64,000 nucleotides of DNA from contig JANSXE010000003.1 of NCBI GenBank assembly GCA_024743195.1, positions 124,001 through 188,000 of the forward strand. Direction: 5' to 3'. The notes beneath the pieces were generated by a model. The model searched no databases and was not told the DNA's origin. It saw only the letters and a list, made by a program, of their open reading frames with translations. Shown one piece after another: positions 7,597 to 16,121 of this stretch (positions are counted from its first letter, which is position 1; every line of letters starts with the position of its first letter). The translations under genes and the position numbers were made by a program. The DNA is from Alphaproteobacteria bacterium. GTDB lineage: Bacteria; Pseudomonadota; Alphaproteobacteria; UBA8366; Aestuariispiraceae.

Positions 7597-9399
7597 ATGT
7601 ACGCGCTCGAGTCCGGCGCCGACCAATCGGCGTTTCTCACCCGCCTGCATGAGGGCGTGCGGTTCGCCTTTCAGCCGATCGTCCAAATGCAGACGGGGGC
7701 GATCTTCGGCTATGAGGCGTTGCTGCGGAACCACCAGGCGGTCGGCGTGGAGAGCATTCCCGCGCTGTTCGACCGCGCGCACGATCTCGGCATTCTGCAC
7801 CGCACCGACATCATCCTGCGCGAGCGGGCCATCGGTCTGTTCGCCAGCCTGCCGAAATCCGAGCAGGCGTTGTTGTTCTTCAATCTCGACGGCCGGATCT
7901 TCGAGAGCCAGGACTATCATCCGCACCAGACGGTCGCGCTGTTGAGCCATTACGGCGTGTCGCCGCACGCGCTCTGTCTGGAACTCTCGGAGCGCTACGA
8001 CAACGCGTCGGCCCGGCATCTGAACGAGACCCTCCGGGTCTGCCGGGAGCACGACTACAAGCTGGCGATCGACGATTTCGGACGCGGCTTCTCCGAGATG
8101 AAGATGCTGTACGACCACCAGCCTGATTTCGTGAAGATCGACCGTTACTTCATCAGCGGCATCGCAGAGGATTCGAAGAAGCGGCTGATGGTCTCCACCA
8201 TCGTGAATCTGGCCCATGTGCTGGGCACCCGGGTCGTCGCCGAGGGCGTCGAGACAGAGGCCGAGTTCCTGGCGTGCAAGGATGTCGGCTGCGACTTGGT
8301 GCAGGGCTATTTCGTCGCCCGCCCGACGGAGGATCTGCGGACGCTGCAGCCGGCCTACAGCGTGGTCAGCGACGCCAACCGGCGCGACCGGCGGCGCAAG
8401 GCGAACGACGCGCTGATGGTGCGCGACCATGTCGCCTCGCTTAGGAGCCTGAGCGCCGAAGACGGCGTCGACGAGATGCTGGAGGCCTTCCGCACCCACA
8501 AGCACCAGTCGGTCTTCCCGTTGCTCGATCCGATGGGGCGGCCGCTCGGCGTGGTGCGGGAAAGCGACCTTAAGGACTTCACCTATCTGCAGTACGGGCG
8601 CGATCTGCTGCAGAACAAGGCCTACGCAAAGCGCCTCAGCCATTTCGCGCAGCGCTGTCCGATCGCCGATGTCGGGGTGGAGGTCGAGAAGATCCTCGAA
8701 ATCTACGCCATGTCGCAGACCAGCGACGGCATCCTGGTCACCGAGGACGGGCGCTATCTGGGCTTCCTGACGGCGGACAGTCTGTTGCGGCTGGTCAATG
8801 AGAAGAACCTGGCCGCCGCGCGGGACGAGAATCCGCTGACCAACCTGCCCGGCAACAATTCGATCACGGACTATGTCGCGGGAACCCTCGACGATCCGAT
8901 GCGGGATCGCGTTCTGCTCTATTTCGACTTCAACGATTTCAAGCCCTTCAACGACACCTACGGGTTCCGGCAGGGCGACAGGGCGATCGTCTTGTTCGCC
9001 GGTTTGCTGCGCCGGCATTTCCGGGACGGCGCCGCCTTCATCGGCCATGTGGGCGGCGACGATTTCTTCGCGGGCCTGGACGGCGTCTCGTTGGCGGAAG
9101 CGGCGGCGCGGGCGCGCAGCCTGTTGGGCGCCTTCCGCTCCGACGTGGAGAGCTTCTACAGCGCCGAACATCGCGAGCAGGGCGGGTTCTCCGCCCGGGA
9201 CCGGGAAGGGCGGCTGACGCGCTACGGGCTGTTGAGCGCCTGTTGCGCCGTGGTCGCGCTTCCGGCCGGCGCGGCGCGTCCGGACCTCGATCTCCTGATG
9301 CGGCGCTTCGCCGAACTTAAGAAGCGCGCCAAGCGCGGCCGCGATCCCGTCGCGACCGACGTCCTGACCGGCGCCGGGTCCGACCCGCTTACACGTTGA
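7597..9399 (+). CDS. EAL-CBS-GGDEF protein, probable c-di-GMP phosphodiesterase/receptor
   Basis: A 600-residue cytoplasmic signalling protein. The N-terminal EAL domain (about 15-255) has GYEALLR at 39-44, FFNLDGRIFE, LELSER, DDFGRGFSEM, FVKIDRYF, EGVETEAEF and VQGYFVARP, so most metal and catalytic residues are present. Loop 6 reads DDFGRG rather than the usual DDFGTG. A CBS pair (about 275-400) follows, then a GGDEF-like domain with NPLTNLPG and a degenerate GGDDF at about 486-490. The last is unlikely to make c-di-GMP and may bind GTP. The CBS pair suggests control by an adenine nucleotide. The 3' end overlaps era by 11 bases on the opposite strand. Confidence 0.88.
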   Translation: MYALESGADQSAFLTRLHEGVRFAFQPIVQMQTGAIFGYEALLRNHQAVGVESIPALFDRAHDLGILHRTDIILRERAIGLFASLPKSEQALLFFNLDGRIFESQDYHPHQTVALLSHYGVSPHALCLELSERYDNASARHLNETLRVCREHDYKLAIDDFGRGFSEMKMLYDHQPDFVKIDRYFISGIAEDSKKRLMVSTIVNLAHVLGTRVVAEGVETEAEFLACKDVGCDLVQGYFVARPTEDLRTLQPAYSVVSDANRRDRRRKANDALMVRDHVASLRSLSAEDGVDEMLEAFRTHKHQSVFPLLDPMGRPLGVVRESDLKDFTYLQYGRDLLQNKAYAKRLSHFAQRCPIADVGVEVEKILEIYAMSQTSDGILVTEDGRYLGFLTADSLLRLVNEKNLAAARDENPLTNLPGNNSITDYVAGTLDDPMRDRVLLYFDFNDFKPFNDTYGFRQGDRAIVLFAGLLRRHFRDGAAFIGHVGGDDFFAGLDGVSLAEAAARARSLLGAFRSDVESFYSAEHREQGGFSARDREGRLTRYGLLSACCAVVALPAGAARPDLDLLMRRFAELKKRAKRGRDPVATDVLTGAGSDPLTR

Positions 9400-10327
9400 A
9401 GTCGAGATTCCACATCCGGTAGCGCTCCGGATCGTCCTGCCAGCGCTCGCGCACCTTCACGAACAGGAAGAGATGCACCGGGTGACCCAGCATCTCGGCC
9501 AGTTCCTCGCGGGCGGCCTGGCCGATGCGCCGGATGCGCTGGCCGCTCTTGCCCAGGATGATCGCGCGCTGGCTTTCGCGCTGCACGTAGACGACCGCTT
9601 CGACCCGGGCCGATCCGTCGGGGCGCTGCTCCCAGCGCTCGGTCTCCACGGTGAGGGCGTAGGGCACTTCCTGGTGGACGTTGAGGTAGAGCTTCTCCCG
9701 CACGATCTCAGCCGCCAGCAGCCGCTGCGGCATGTCGGAGAGCTGGTCCTCCGGGAAAAGCCAGGGGCCGGGCGGCATCAACGCGGCGAGACGCTCCGCC
9801 AGATCCCGCACTCCGTCGCCGGTCAGGGCGGAGATCATGAAGACCTCCGAGAACATTCCGCGGGCGTTCAACGCGTCCGCGAGCGTCAGCAGCAGGGGCC
9901 GCTTCACCGCGTCGACCTTGTTGAGCGCGAGCAGGGCCTGCTTGCCCTCGGGCCCGTATCCGGCCCGGGCCAGGCCGTCCAGGATCTCCCGCACGTCGTC
10001 GGTGACCCCGGCCGCCGCATCGATCAGCAAGAGCACCGCGTCGGCGTCGTCCGCGCCGGACCAGGCGGCCGAGACCATGGCCCGGTCGAGCCGCCGCTTG
10101 GGTTGGAAGATGCCGGGCGTGTCGATCAGCGCGATCTGGCTCGCCCCCTCCAGCGCCACGCCGAGCACCCGCGCCCGGGTGGTCTGCACCTTGTGCGTGA
10201 CGATCGAGACCTTGGCCCCGACCAGCCGATTGACCAGCGTCGATTTGCCGGCGTTCGGCGCGCCGATCACGGCGACGAACCCGGCGCGGGTCGCCCCCTC
10301 CATCGGGTCGGTCGGCGTCTCGCTCAT
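9389..10327 (-). CDS. era: GTPase Era
   Basis: A 312-residue ribosome assembly GTPase that binds 16S rRNA near its 3' end. It contains the G1 motif GAPNAGKST, the switch I segment VQTTRARVLG, G3 DTPG, G4 NKVD and G5 SALTG, then a C-terminal KH domain with REKLYLNVHQEVPY and the GKSGQRIRRIGQAAR loop. The ATG at 10327 overlaps the stop of rnc as ATGA. Longer in-frame extensions upstream would lie inside rnc and are rejected. It is the last gene of lepB-rnc-era, a well-known order. Confidence 0.97.
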   Translation of the reverse strand: MSETPTDPMEGATRAGFVAVIGAPNAGKSTLVNRLVGAKVSIVTHKVQTTRARVLGVALEGASQIALIDTPGIFQPKRRLDRAMVSAAWSGADDADAVLLLIDAAAGVTDDVREILDGLARAGYGPEGKQALLALNKVDAVKRPLLLTLADALNARGMFSEVFMISALTGDGVRDLAERLAALMPPGPWLFPEDQLSDMPQRLLAAEIVREKLYLNVHQEVPYALTVETERWEQRPDGSARVEAVVYVQRESQRAIILGKSGQRIRRIGQAAREELAEMLGHPVHLFLFVKVRERWQDDPERYRMWNLDFNV

Positions 10328-11016
10328 GCGTCCAGCTCCTTCAGGAGACGCGCCGCCGCATCGCGTTCGGCCGCGCGCTTGGAGGGGCCTTTCGCGCGCG
10401 CCGGCGGTCGGCCGGCGATCGACGCTTCGATGGTGAAGACGGGTGCGTGCGGCGGACCGTCGCTCGCCGCGACGCGATACTCCGGCAGCGGCAGGCCGCG
10501 CGCCATCGCCCATTCCTGCAGGGCCGACTTCGGGTCTTTCGGCGGTGCGCTGGACCGCGCGAGACGCTCCGCCCAGCGTCCCTCGATGAAGCGGCGCGCC
10601 GCCTCCAGCCCGCCGTCGCGATAAAGCGCGGCGATGGCCGCCTCCACGACGTCGGCCAGGATCGAGGGGTTGGCGCGTTGGTCGGCGATCGCCTCGTCGC
10701 CGCCGCCGAGCCGCAAATGCGCACCGAGGCCGACGTCGTTCGCCACCTCCGCCAAGGTCTCCCGGCTGACGAGCGCGTGCAGACGCTTGGACAGCGCGCC
10801 CTCGCTCTCGCGCGGGAAGGCGCTCATCAGCATGTCGCAGACGACGAGCGCCAGCACCCGGTCGCCCTGGAACTCAAGGCGTTCGTAGGCGGCGGCGTCG
10901 CTGTCGACCGCGCTGCGGTGGGTCAGCGCCCGGCGGATCAGGTCGGGGTCGTCGAAGCGGCGCTGGAAGATTTCCTCCAGCGCGGCCAGGTCGAACGCAT
11001 CGTCAGTCGACGCCAT
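10324..11016 (-). CDS. rnc: Ribonuclease III
   Basis: A 230-residue double-strand-specific endoribonuclease that processes rRNA precursors and structured mRNAs. The signature ERLEFQGDRVL is present with Gln in place of the more common Leu. The second acidic cluster ILADVVEAAIAALY supplies the other metal ligands, and a C-terminal dsRBD runs from about 155 to the end (KSALQEWAMARG, KGPSKRAAERDAAARLL). ATG 11016 is chosen because it gives the standard N-terminus and overlaps lepB by only 14 bases. Confidence 0.96.
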   Translation of the reverse strand: MASTDDAFDLAALEEIFQRRFDDPDLIRRALTHRSAVDSDAAAYERLEFQGDRVLALVVCDMLMSAFPRESEGALSKRLHALVSRETLAEVANDVGLGAHLRLGGGDEAIADQRANPSILADVVEAAIAALYRDGGLEAARRFIEGRWAERLARSSAPPKDPKSALQEWAMARGLPLPEYRVAASDGPPHAPVFTIEASIAGRPPARAKGPSKRAAERDAAARLLKELDA

Positions 11017-11788
11017 CGAACAGTCGTCCGTAGCGCACCCCCGTCGGCCAGGTCCAGGGCTTCCAGAGCACGACCTGGTCCTCGACCGACCAGAACAGCA
11101 CATCCGCGCGCCCGATCAGGTTCTCCGCCGGGATGTAGCCGACGAGGCTCAGCATGCGGCTGTCCTGCGACTGATCGCGGTTGTCGCCCATGCCGAAGTA
11201 ATGCCCCGCGGGCACGGTGAAGAGCGGCGTGTTGTCCAGGAACGCCGCGTCGCCCTTCGCTTCCAGTATGCGATGCTCCAGGCCGTTCGGCAGGGTCTCG
11301 ACATACTGCGCGACGACCTGACCCTCCGGCGTGACGTAGTCCTCGACCCGTCGGCGCTTCACCGCCTCGCCATTGATGTGCAGCACGCCGCCGATGACCT
11401 GGATACGGTCGCCGGGCAGCCCGACGATGCGCTTGATGTAGTCGATGCTGGCGTCGTTCGGGTTGCGGAAGACGGCGACGTCGCCGCGCTCCGGCTCGTC
11501 CTGCAGGATGCGGCCGTCGAACGGGCCGGCGGAGAAGGGGAAGCTGAAGCGGCTGTATCCGTAGCTGAGCTTTGAGACGAAGAGGTAGTCGCCCTTCAGC
11601 AGCGTCGGCATCATCGAGCCCGACGGGATGTTGAACGGCTCGTACAGGAAGGTCCGCACCGCGATCGCGATCAGGAACGCGATGAGGATCGTCCGCACGG
11701 TCTCCACCAGCCCGCCGGCCGCGGTGGACCCGGAGTCGCCGGCGCCGCTGGACGGATCGGGATCTGGGGGAGGAGTCGGGTCTGTCAT
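11003..11788 (-). CDS. lepB: Signal peptidase I
   Basis: A 261-residue membrane protease that cleaves signal peptides of secreted proteins. One N-terminal membrane segment lies at about 28-48, followed by the catalytic serine Ser58 in IPSGSMMPTLL and the catalytic lysine Lys119 in DYIKRIVGLPGDRI. The C-terminal signature GMGDNRDQSQDSR is intact. The first 25 residues are a proline/glycine-rich cytoplasmic tail. It heads the lepB-rnc-era operon behind a recognisable promoter. Confidence 0.96.
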   Translation of the reverse strand: MTDPTPPPDPDPSSGAGDSGSTAAGGLVETVRTILIAFLIAIAVRTFLYEPFNIPSGSMMPTLLKGDYLFVSKLSYGYSRFSFPFSAGPFDGRILQDEPERGDVAVFRNPNDASIDYIKRIVGLPGDRIQVIGGVLHINGEAVKRRRVEDYVTPEGQVVAQYVETLPNGLEHRILEAKGDAAFLDNTPLFTVPAGHYFGMGDNRDQSQDSRMLSLVGYIPAENLIGRADVLFWSVEDQVVLWKPWTWPTGVRYGRLFDGVD

Positions 11789-11840
11789 CGCCGCTCGGAT
11801 CGCCTGGCGCGCCCCCCGGGCGGGGGCGCTCGCCGGCGGC

Positions 11841-11870
11841 GATATGGACAGCCGGCTCCTGCTAAGTCAA
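11841..11870 (-). promoter_or_regulatory. Promoter for lepB-rnc-era
   Basis: On the minus strand TTGACT (11865-11870) and CATATC (11841-11846) are separated by 18 bases, about 53 bases upstream of lepB. Confidence 0.4.
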
Positions 11871-11920
11871 GCCGATCGGCCCCGAAACGGACGCCGCTGT
11901 GCGGGGCCGCGCGCCCGCTG

Positions 11921-12358
11921 CTAGAGGGCGCGGACCTGCTCGAAGGCGGCCCGCTCCGACAGCGGCACGGCGGAGAGGATGACGGTCGCCTGAGCGAGCC
12001 CCGATTCATCCGTCAGCGAGACGTCGACGAGCGGTGCATAGCCTTCCGGCGTCAACGTCAGCATGCGCGTGCGCGCGCCGCCGTGCAGCATCAGGGTCGG
12101 CTTGCCCGAGGCGAGCGGGCGCACCTCCATGTCGCGCCAGAAGACGCCTTGCCGGAAACCCGTGCCGAGGGCTTTCGAGCAAGCCTCTTTCGCCGCGAAC
12201 ATTTGGGCCAGCCGGTCGGCGCGCTTGGCCGGGCGGCGCGCCGCGCGGGCGCGCTCGGCCTCGGTGTAGAGGCGGTGGAGAAAGCGATCGCCGAAGCGCT
12301 CGAGCGTCTGCTCGATGCGGCCGATGTCGCAGAGATCGACGCCCAGTCCCAGGATCAT
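11921..12358 (-). CDS. acpS: Holo-[acyl-carrier-protein] synthase
   Basis: A 145-residue protein that transfers the 4'-phosphopantetheine arm from CoA to the acyl carrier protein. Asp8 in GLGVDLCDIGRIE and Glu58 in FAAKEACSKALGTG are the magnesium ligands of the family. The length is close to the usual 120-140, with a slightly longer C-terminus. The start overlaps the stop of the DUF2062 gene by 4 bases. The position next to lepB-rnc-era matches many alphaproteobacteria, where pdxJ often sits in the place taken here by DUF2062. Confidence 0.95.
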   Translation of the reverse strand: MILGLGVDLCDIGRIEQTLERFGDRFLHRLYTEAERARAARRPAKRADRLAQMFAAKEACSKALGTGFRQGVFWRDMEVRPLASGKPTLMLHGGARTRMLTLTPEGYAPLVDVSLTDESGLAQATVILSAVPLSERAAFEQVRAL

Positions 12359-12990
12359 GCTTGCTCGCTCCCCCCGCCTGCGGCGCGCCGTGCGCTGCGC
12401 GGTTCATCCTCCGCCGTGCGCGTCCCCGGCCGGTGATGCGGCGCCGTCGCCGCCTCCGCCGCCGCGGCCTTGCGCTGACGCCGCAGAAAACGCCGCCGCT
12501 GATAGGCGGCGACGCCGCGCCGCAGCGGGAAATAGACGGCCGCCCACACGAACCCGAAGACCGCGAGTCCGCCGACGGTCATCGGCAGCAGAACCTGCCA
12601 GGGCCGCTCGAGCAGGTAGCCGAAGGTCAGATGATGGGCGTGCAGCGCGTCGCCCTTCAGCCCCAGGATCAGATTCCCGAGATTGAAGATCCCGACCCAG
12701 ATGATCGGGAAGGTCCACGGATTGCCGACGATCGTTCCCGCCAGGGCTGCGAGCACGCTGGCCCGCGCGATATAGGCCATGCCCGCGCTCAGCAGCAGAT
12801 GGAAGCCCATGAAGGGGGTGAAGCTTACGGCCGCGCCGAAGGCGAAGCCCGCTGCGATCGCATAGGGCGTGCCCGGCATGCGCCCGATGCGGTGCCGGAA
12901 GTAATCCAACCAGCGCCGCCAGCCGAGCGCCGGCCAGACCGCCTCGCGCATGCGATGCGCGATCGGCCGTCTCTCGCGCCGCCTAAACAT
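12355..12990 (-). CDS. DUF2062 membrane protein
   Basis: A 211-residue inner-membrane protein. The family core includes GTPYAIAAGFAFGAAVSFTP, MGFHLLLSAGMAYIARAS, GNPWTFPIIWVGIFNLGN and a final hydrophobic stretch near 130-150. About three membrane segments are followed by a basic, alanine-rich cytoplasmic tail. Its molecular role is not established. It lies between rel and acpS on the same strand and overlaps acpS by 4 bases, so it is part of that operon. Confidence 0.88.
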   Translation of the reverse strand: MFRRRERRPIAHRMREAVWPALGWRRWLDYFRHRIGRMPGTPYAIAAGFAFGAAVSFTPFMGFHLLLSAGMAYIARASVLAALAGTIVGNPWTFPIIWVGIFNLGNLILGLKGDALHAHHLTFGYLLERPWQVLLPMTVGGLAVFGFVWAAVYFPLRRGVAAYQRRRFLRRQRKAAAAEAATAPHHRPGTRTAEDEPRSARRAAGGGSEQA

Positions 12991-13032
12991 GGTGGGCGAC
13001 GCATTGTCGTCCGGGCCGCGGGCGCCGCCGGG

Positions 13033-15207
13033 TCATCCGCTCTGGGCCCGCTCGACCGAATTCACCAGCGGCGAGGCCCGCAGTGCGGCGACGATGTTGC
13101 TGAGCTGGCGCACGTCGGTGACTTCGACGTCGACCAGCAGATCGAAAAAATCCTCGCTGCGGTCGGTGAATTTCAGGTTGGTGATGTTGCCGCCGTCGCG
13201 CCCGATGACGCTGGTGAGCGCGGCGAGCGCGCCGGGCTCGTTGCTCAGCACCGCCTTGACCCGCCCGACGAAACTGCTGTGCTCCTCCGCGCCGGCCTCC
13301 CAGCCGACGTCGAGCCACCGCTCCGGCATGTCGGAGAAACTCTCCAGGGTCGGGCAATCCACCGTGTGGATGGTCACGCCCTTGCCGGTGGTCACGATGC
13401 CGACGATGCGATCGCCAGGCAACGGGTGACAGCATTTGGCGTAGTGCACGGCCATGTTCGGGATCAGTCCGCGCAGCGGCACGCTGCCCGCGCGGTCCTC
13501 GCGCCCCGCGGGCGCGTCGGACGGCGCCGACTTCGCCTTGCCCTTTCGGGTGGGCTGCAATTGCTCGCGCGCGCCGGGATAGACGGCGTAGAGCAGGTCG
13601 CGCCCGGTGTGGCGGCCTTCGCCGACCGCGACATAGAGGTCGTCCACGCTCTCCGCGCGGAAGCGCTTCAGCACGCCTTTCAGGGCCTTCTCGGTCAGTT
13701 CGTACTGCGCCTGGGCGAAGATCCGCTCGACGATCTCGCGGCCGAGCTTCAGATACTGCTCGCGCTGCTGGGAGCGCACGAAACGCCGGATGCAGGCCCG
13801 CGCCTTGCCGGTGACGACGAAGCTCTCCCAACTCGGGCTCGGCGTCTGGGCCTTCGAGGTGACGACCTCGACCTGGTCGCCGTTGCGAAGTTGGGTGCGC
13901 AGCGGCATGATCCGCCCGTTGATGCGCGCCGCCGTGCAGCGGTCGCCGATGTCCGTGTGCACCGCGTAGGCGAAATCGACGGGCGTCGAACCGCGGGGCA
14001 GGGCGAACAGGTCCCCCTTCGGCGTGAAGACGAAGACCTGGTCGGAGAACATCTCCATCTTCGTGTGCTCGAGGAAGTCCTCGGGACCGGCGGCGTTCTC
14101 AAGGATTTCCAGGAGTTCGCGCAGCCACTTGTACTGCGTGCCCTCGGTTTGCGGGGCGGAGGCCGGGCCGTCCGCGTCCTTGTAGCGCCAGTGGGCCGCG
14201 ACGCCGAGCTCGGCGATCTCGTGCATCTCGCGGGTGCGGATCTGAATCTCGATGCGCTGGTTCTCCGGCCCGATCACCCCGGTGTGCAGCGAGCGGTAAC
14301 CGTTCGGCTTGGGCAGCGAGATGTAGTCCTTGAAGCGCCCGGGCACCGAGGAATAGGCCCCGTGGATCAGGCCCAGCGCGCGGTAGCAGTCGTCGATATC
14401 CTCCACCACCACCCGGAAGGCCATGATGTCGGACAGTTGCTCGAAGCCGACATTCTGACGCTGCATCTTGCGCCAGATCGAGTAGGGCGACTTCTCGCGC
14501 CCGCTGACCTCGGCCGCGACCTCGCCCTCGCTCAGCAGGTCCGCCAGCCGGGCGCGCACCCGCCCGATCAGATCGCCGCCGGTCTCGCGCAGGAAGTCGA
14601 GGCGTTTGATGATCGAAGCGCGGGCGTCGGGATTGAGCTCCTGGAAGGCGAGGTCCTCCAGCTCCTCCTTCCAGTCGCGGATTCCGATCCGTTCGGTCAG
14701 CGGGACATAGATGTCCATCGTCTCGCGCGCGATGCGCCGGCGCTTCTCCGCCGACTTGATGAAGTGCAGCGTGCGCATGTTGTGCAGCCGGTCCGCCAGC
14801 TTCACCACGAGGACCCGGATGTCCTGAGACATGGCGAGCACCAGCTTGCGAAAATTCTCCGCCTGCTTGGTGCGGTCGGATTGCAGTTCGAGCTGCGAGA
14901 GCTTGGTGACGCCGTCGACCAGGCCCGAGACCTCGGTCCCGAACATCTGGTCGATCTGCTCGACGGTGGTCTCGGTGTCCTCGACCGTATCGTGAAGCAG
15001 GCCGGTGATGATCGAGGCGCTGTCGAGCCGCTTCTCGCTCAACAGCCCGGCCACCTCCACGGGATGCGAGAAATAGGGGTCGCCGGAGGCGCGCTTCTGG
15101 GTGCCGTGCGCGCGCATGGTGAAGACGTAGGCGCGGTTCAGCGCCTCCTCGTCCGCGCCGGGCTCGTAGGTCTTGACCCGCTCCACCAGTTCATATTGGC
15201 GCAACAT
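13033..15207 (-). CDS. rel: Bifunctional (p)ppGpp synthetase/hydrolase
   Basis: A 724-residue Rel/SpoT homologue, the single long RSH protein expected in alphaproteobacteria. Order of domains: HD hydrolase (GDPYFSHPVEVAGLL, GLLHDTVEDTETT), synthetase (FRVVVEDIDDCYRALGLIH, PNGYRSLHTGVIG), TGS (VFVFTPKGDLFALPRGSTPVDFAY), helical/zinc-finger region with AVHYAKCCHPLPGD, and a C-terminal ACT domain. The hydrolase HDxxED motif is intact, and the synthetase contains the residues expected for activity, so both functions are likely. The frame stays open upstream to 15783, but ATG 15207 gives the canonical N-terminus. It sits behind the rpoZ terminator. Confidence 0.95.
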   Translation of the reverse strand: MLRQYELVERVKTYEPGADEEALNRAYVFTMRAHGTQKRASGDPYFSHPVEVAGLLSEKRLDSASIITGLLHDTVEDTETTVEQIDQMFGTEVSGLVDGVTKLSQLELQSDRTKQAENFRKLVLAMSQDIRVLVVKLADRLHNMRTLHFIKSAEKRRRIARETMDIYVPLTERIGIRDWKEELEDLAFQELNPDARASIIKRLDFLRETGGDLIGRVRARLADLLSEGEVAAEVSGREKSPYSIWRKMQRQNVGFEQLSDIMAFRVVVEDIDDCYRALGLIHGAYSSVPGRFKDYISLPKPNGYRSLHTGVIGPENQRIEIQIRTREMHEIAELGVAAHWRYKDADGPASAPQTEGTQYKWLRELLEILENAAGPEDFLEHTKMEMFSDQVFVFTPKGDLFALPRGSTPVDFAYAVHTDIGDRCTAARINGRIMPLRTQLRNGDQVEVVTSKAQTPSPSWESFVVTGKARACIRRFVRSQQREQYLKLGREIVERIFAQAQYELTEKALKGVLKRFRAESVDDLYVAVGEGRHTGRDLLYAVYPGAREQLQPTRKGKAKSAPSDAPAGREDRAGSVPLRGLIPNMAVHYAKCCHPLPGDRIVGIVTTGKGVTIHTVDCPTLESFSDMPERWLDVGWEAGAEEHSSFVGRVKAVLSNEPGALAALTSVIGRDGGNITNLKFTDRSEDFFDLLVDVEVTDVRQLSNIVAALRASPLVNSVERAQSG

Positions 15208-15310
15208 CGGCCGGGAACGCTCGCTTCGCCGCTGAAACAATTCACGTCTGTCGCCAAGAAGACACGCAAATAAATGGCGCTGCAAGGCTCGGAAAACCAG
15301 CGGCGGGCCG

Positions 15311-15346
15311 AAAAGCAAACGCCCGGCGCCGAATGGGCGCCGGGCG
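15311..15346 (-). terminator. Intrinsic terminator after rpoZ
   Basis: Reading the minus strand, an 11-bp perfect stem (15336-15346 with 15320-15330, loop of 5) is followed directly by GTTTGCTTTT. It lies between rpoZ and rel and should separate most rel transcription from rpoZ. Confidence 0.75.
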
Positions 15347-15386
15347 ACTTTGCGCGCGGCCGACGGGCGGCCGCCGGTTTGCGTCT

Positions 15387-15806
15387 TCAGTCTTCGATCT
15401 GGCTCGCGTCGACGTCCTCGAACATGGCCTCCGCGGCGGCCTTGACGCTCTCGCCGCCCTGGCCCTCGACCGTTTCCTCGCCTTCCGGGCGGGCCTGGCC
15501 GGAGGTGCCGCCGCTCTCCTCGCTCAGCAGCGCGGCCGCGGCCATCTCCAGCATATCCTCTTCTTCGGGCTCGTCCTGCTCGACATGCTTCTGCAGACCG
15601 CGCACCAGGGAGTCCTTGAGGGTGTCGGTCGAGAGCTTCTCCTCGGCGATTTCGCGCAGCGCGACCACAGGGTTCTTGTCGCGGTCGCGGTCGAGCTGCA
15701 ATTCGGAGCCGTTGGCGATGTCCCGGCTGCGTTGTCCGGCCAGCAGAACCAGTTCGAACCGGTTCGGAACCTTCTCGACGCAATCCTCAACGGTCACGCG
15801 TGCCAT
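15387..15806 (-). CDS. rpoZ: DNA-directed RNA polymerase omega subunit
   Basis: A 139-residue omega subunit that aids assembly of the beta' subunit. The N-terminal core [32 protein letters not shown] and [16 protein letters not shown] is well conserved. The C-terminal 55 residues are acidic and glycine/serine-rich, longer than in E. coli (91 residues), which is common in alphaproteobacteria. A TAGGAG ribosome site precedes ATG 15806. A consensus-like promoter lies upstream and a terminator downstream, so it is likely a single-gene unit. Confidence 0.95.
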   Translation of the reverse strand: MARVTVEDCVEKVPNRFELVLLAGQRSRDIANGSELQLDRDRDKNPVVALREIAEEKLSTDTLKDSLVRGLQKHVEQDEPEEEDMLEMAAAALLSEESGGTSGQARPEGEETVEGQGGESVKAAAEAMFEDVDASQIED

Positions 15807-15901
15807 ATGCTGCTCCTAGCCTTGCTGGTCCTGGATGGGCTGACTGTCCCGATGTCGCGAAAGCGTCGGCTGCAAGGCCGCTCCCTTCGCGAAGGCGCGC
15901 G

Positions 15902-15930
15902 ACTATAGGGAAAGCGCCGCATCCGTGCAA
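15902..15930 (-). promoter_or_regulatory. Sigma70-type promoter for rpoZ
   Basis: On the minus strand TTGCAC (15925-15930) and TATAGT (15902-15907) are exactly 17 bases apart. The rest of the 315-base divergent gap to the NYN gene shows no gene. Confidence 0.6.
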
Positions 15931-16121
15931 GCCCGCGGGGGCGCTGCCGGCGGCCCGGCCCGGGGCGGCGTCCTGTCCGTGCTTGTGGCCCTCCGGCGAA
16001 CGCGCTACGTAGATCGGCAGACAAAGGAAAATCCCGATATTGCAGGCATATAGGGTGTTCCTTTTTGGGTCTTGCTCGCATTGCTACGGGCGGCCGTCCG
16101 TCCGGCGAAGAGGAGAAAGTC

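Noticed and set aside
12034-15273. A plus-strand open frame of 1079 codons
   Set aside because: It lies antisense to acpS, DUF2062 and rel, all of which have clear homology. It has no ribosome site or motif.
15208-15783. Upstream extension of rel in the same frame
   Set aside because: It overlaps rpoZ in another frame and crosses the rpoZ terminator. The canonical Rel start is ATG 15207.
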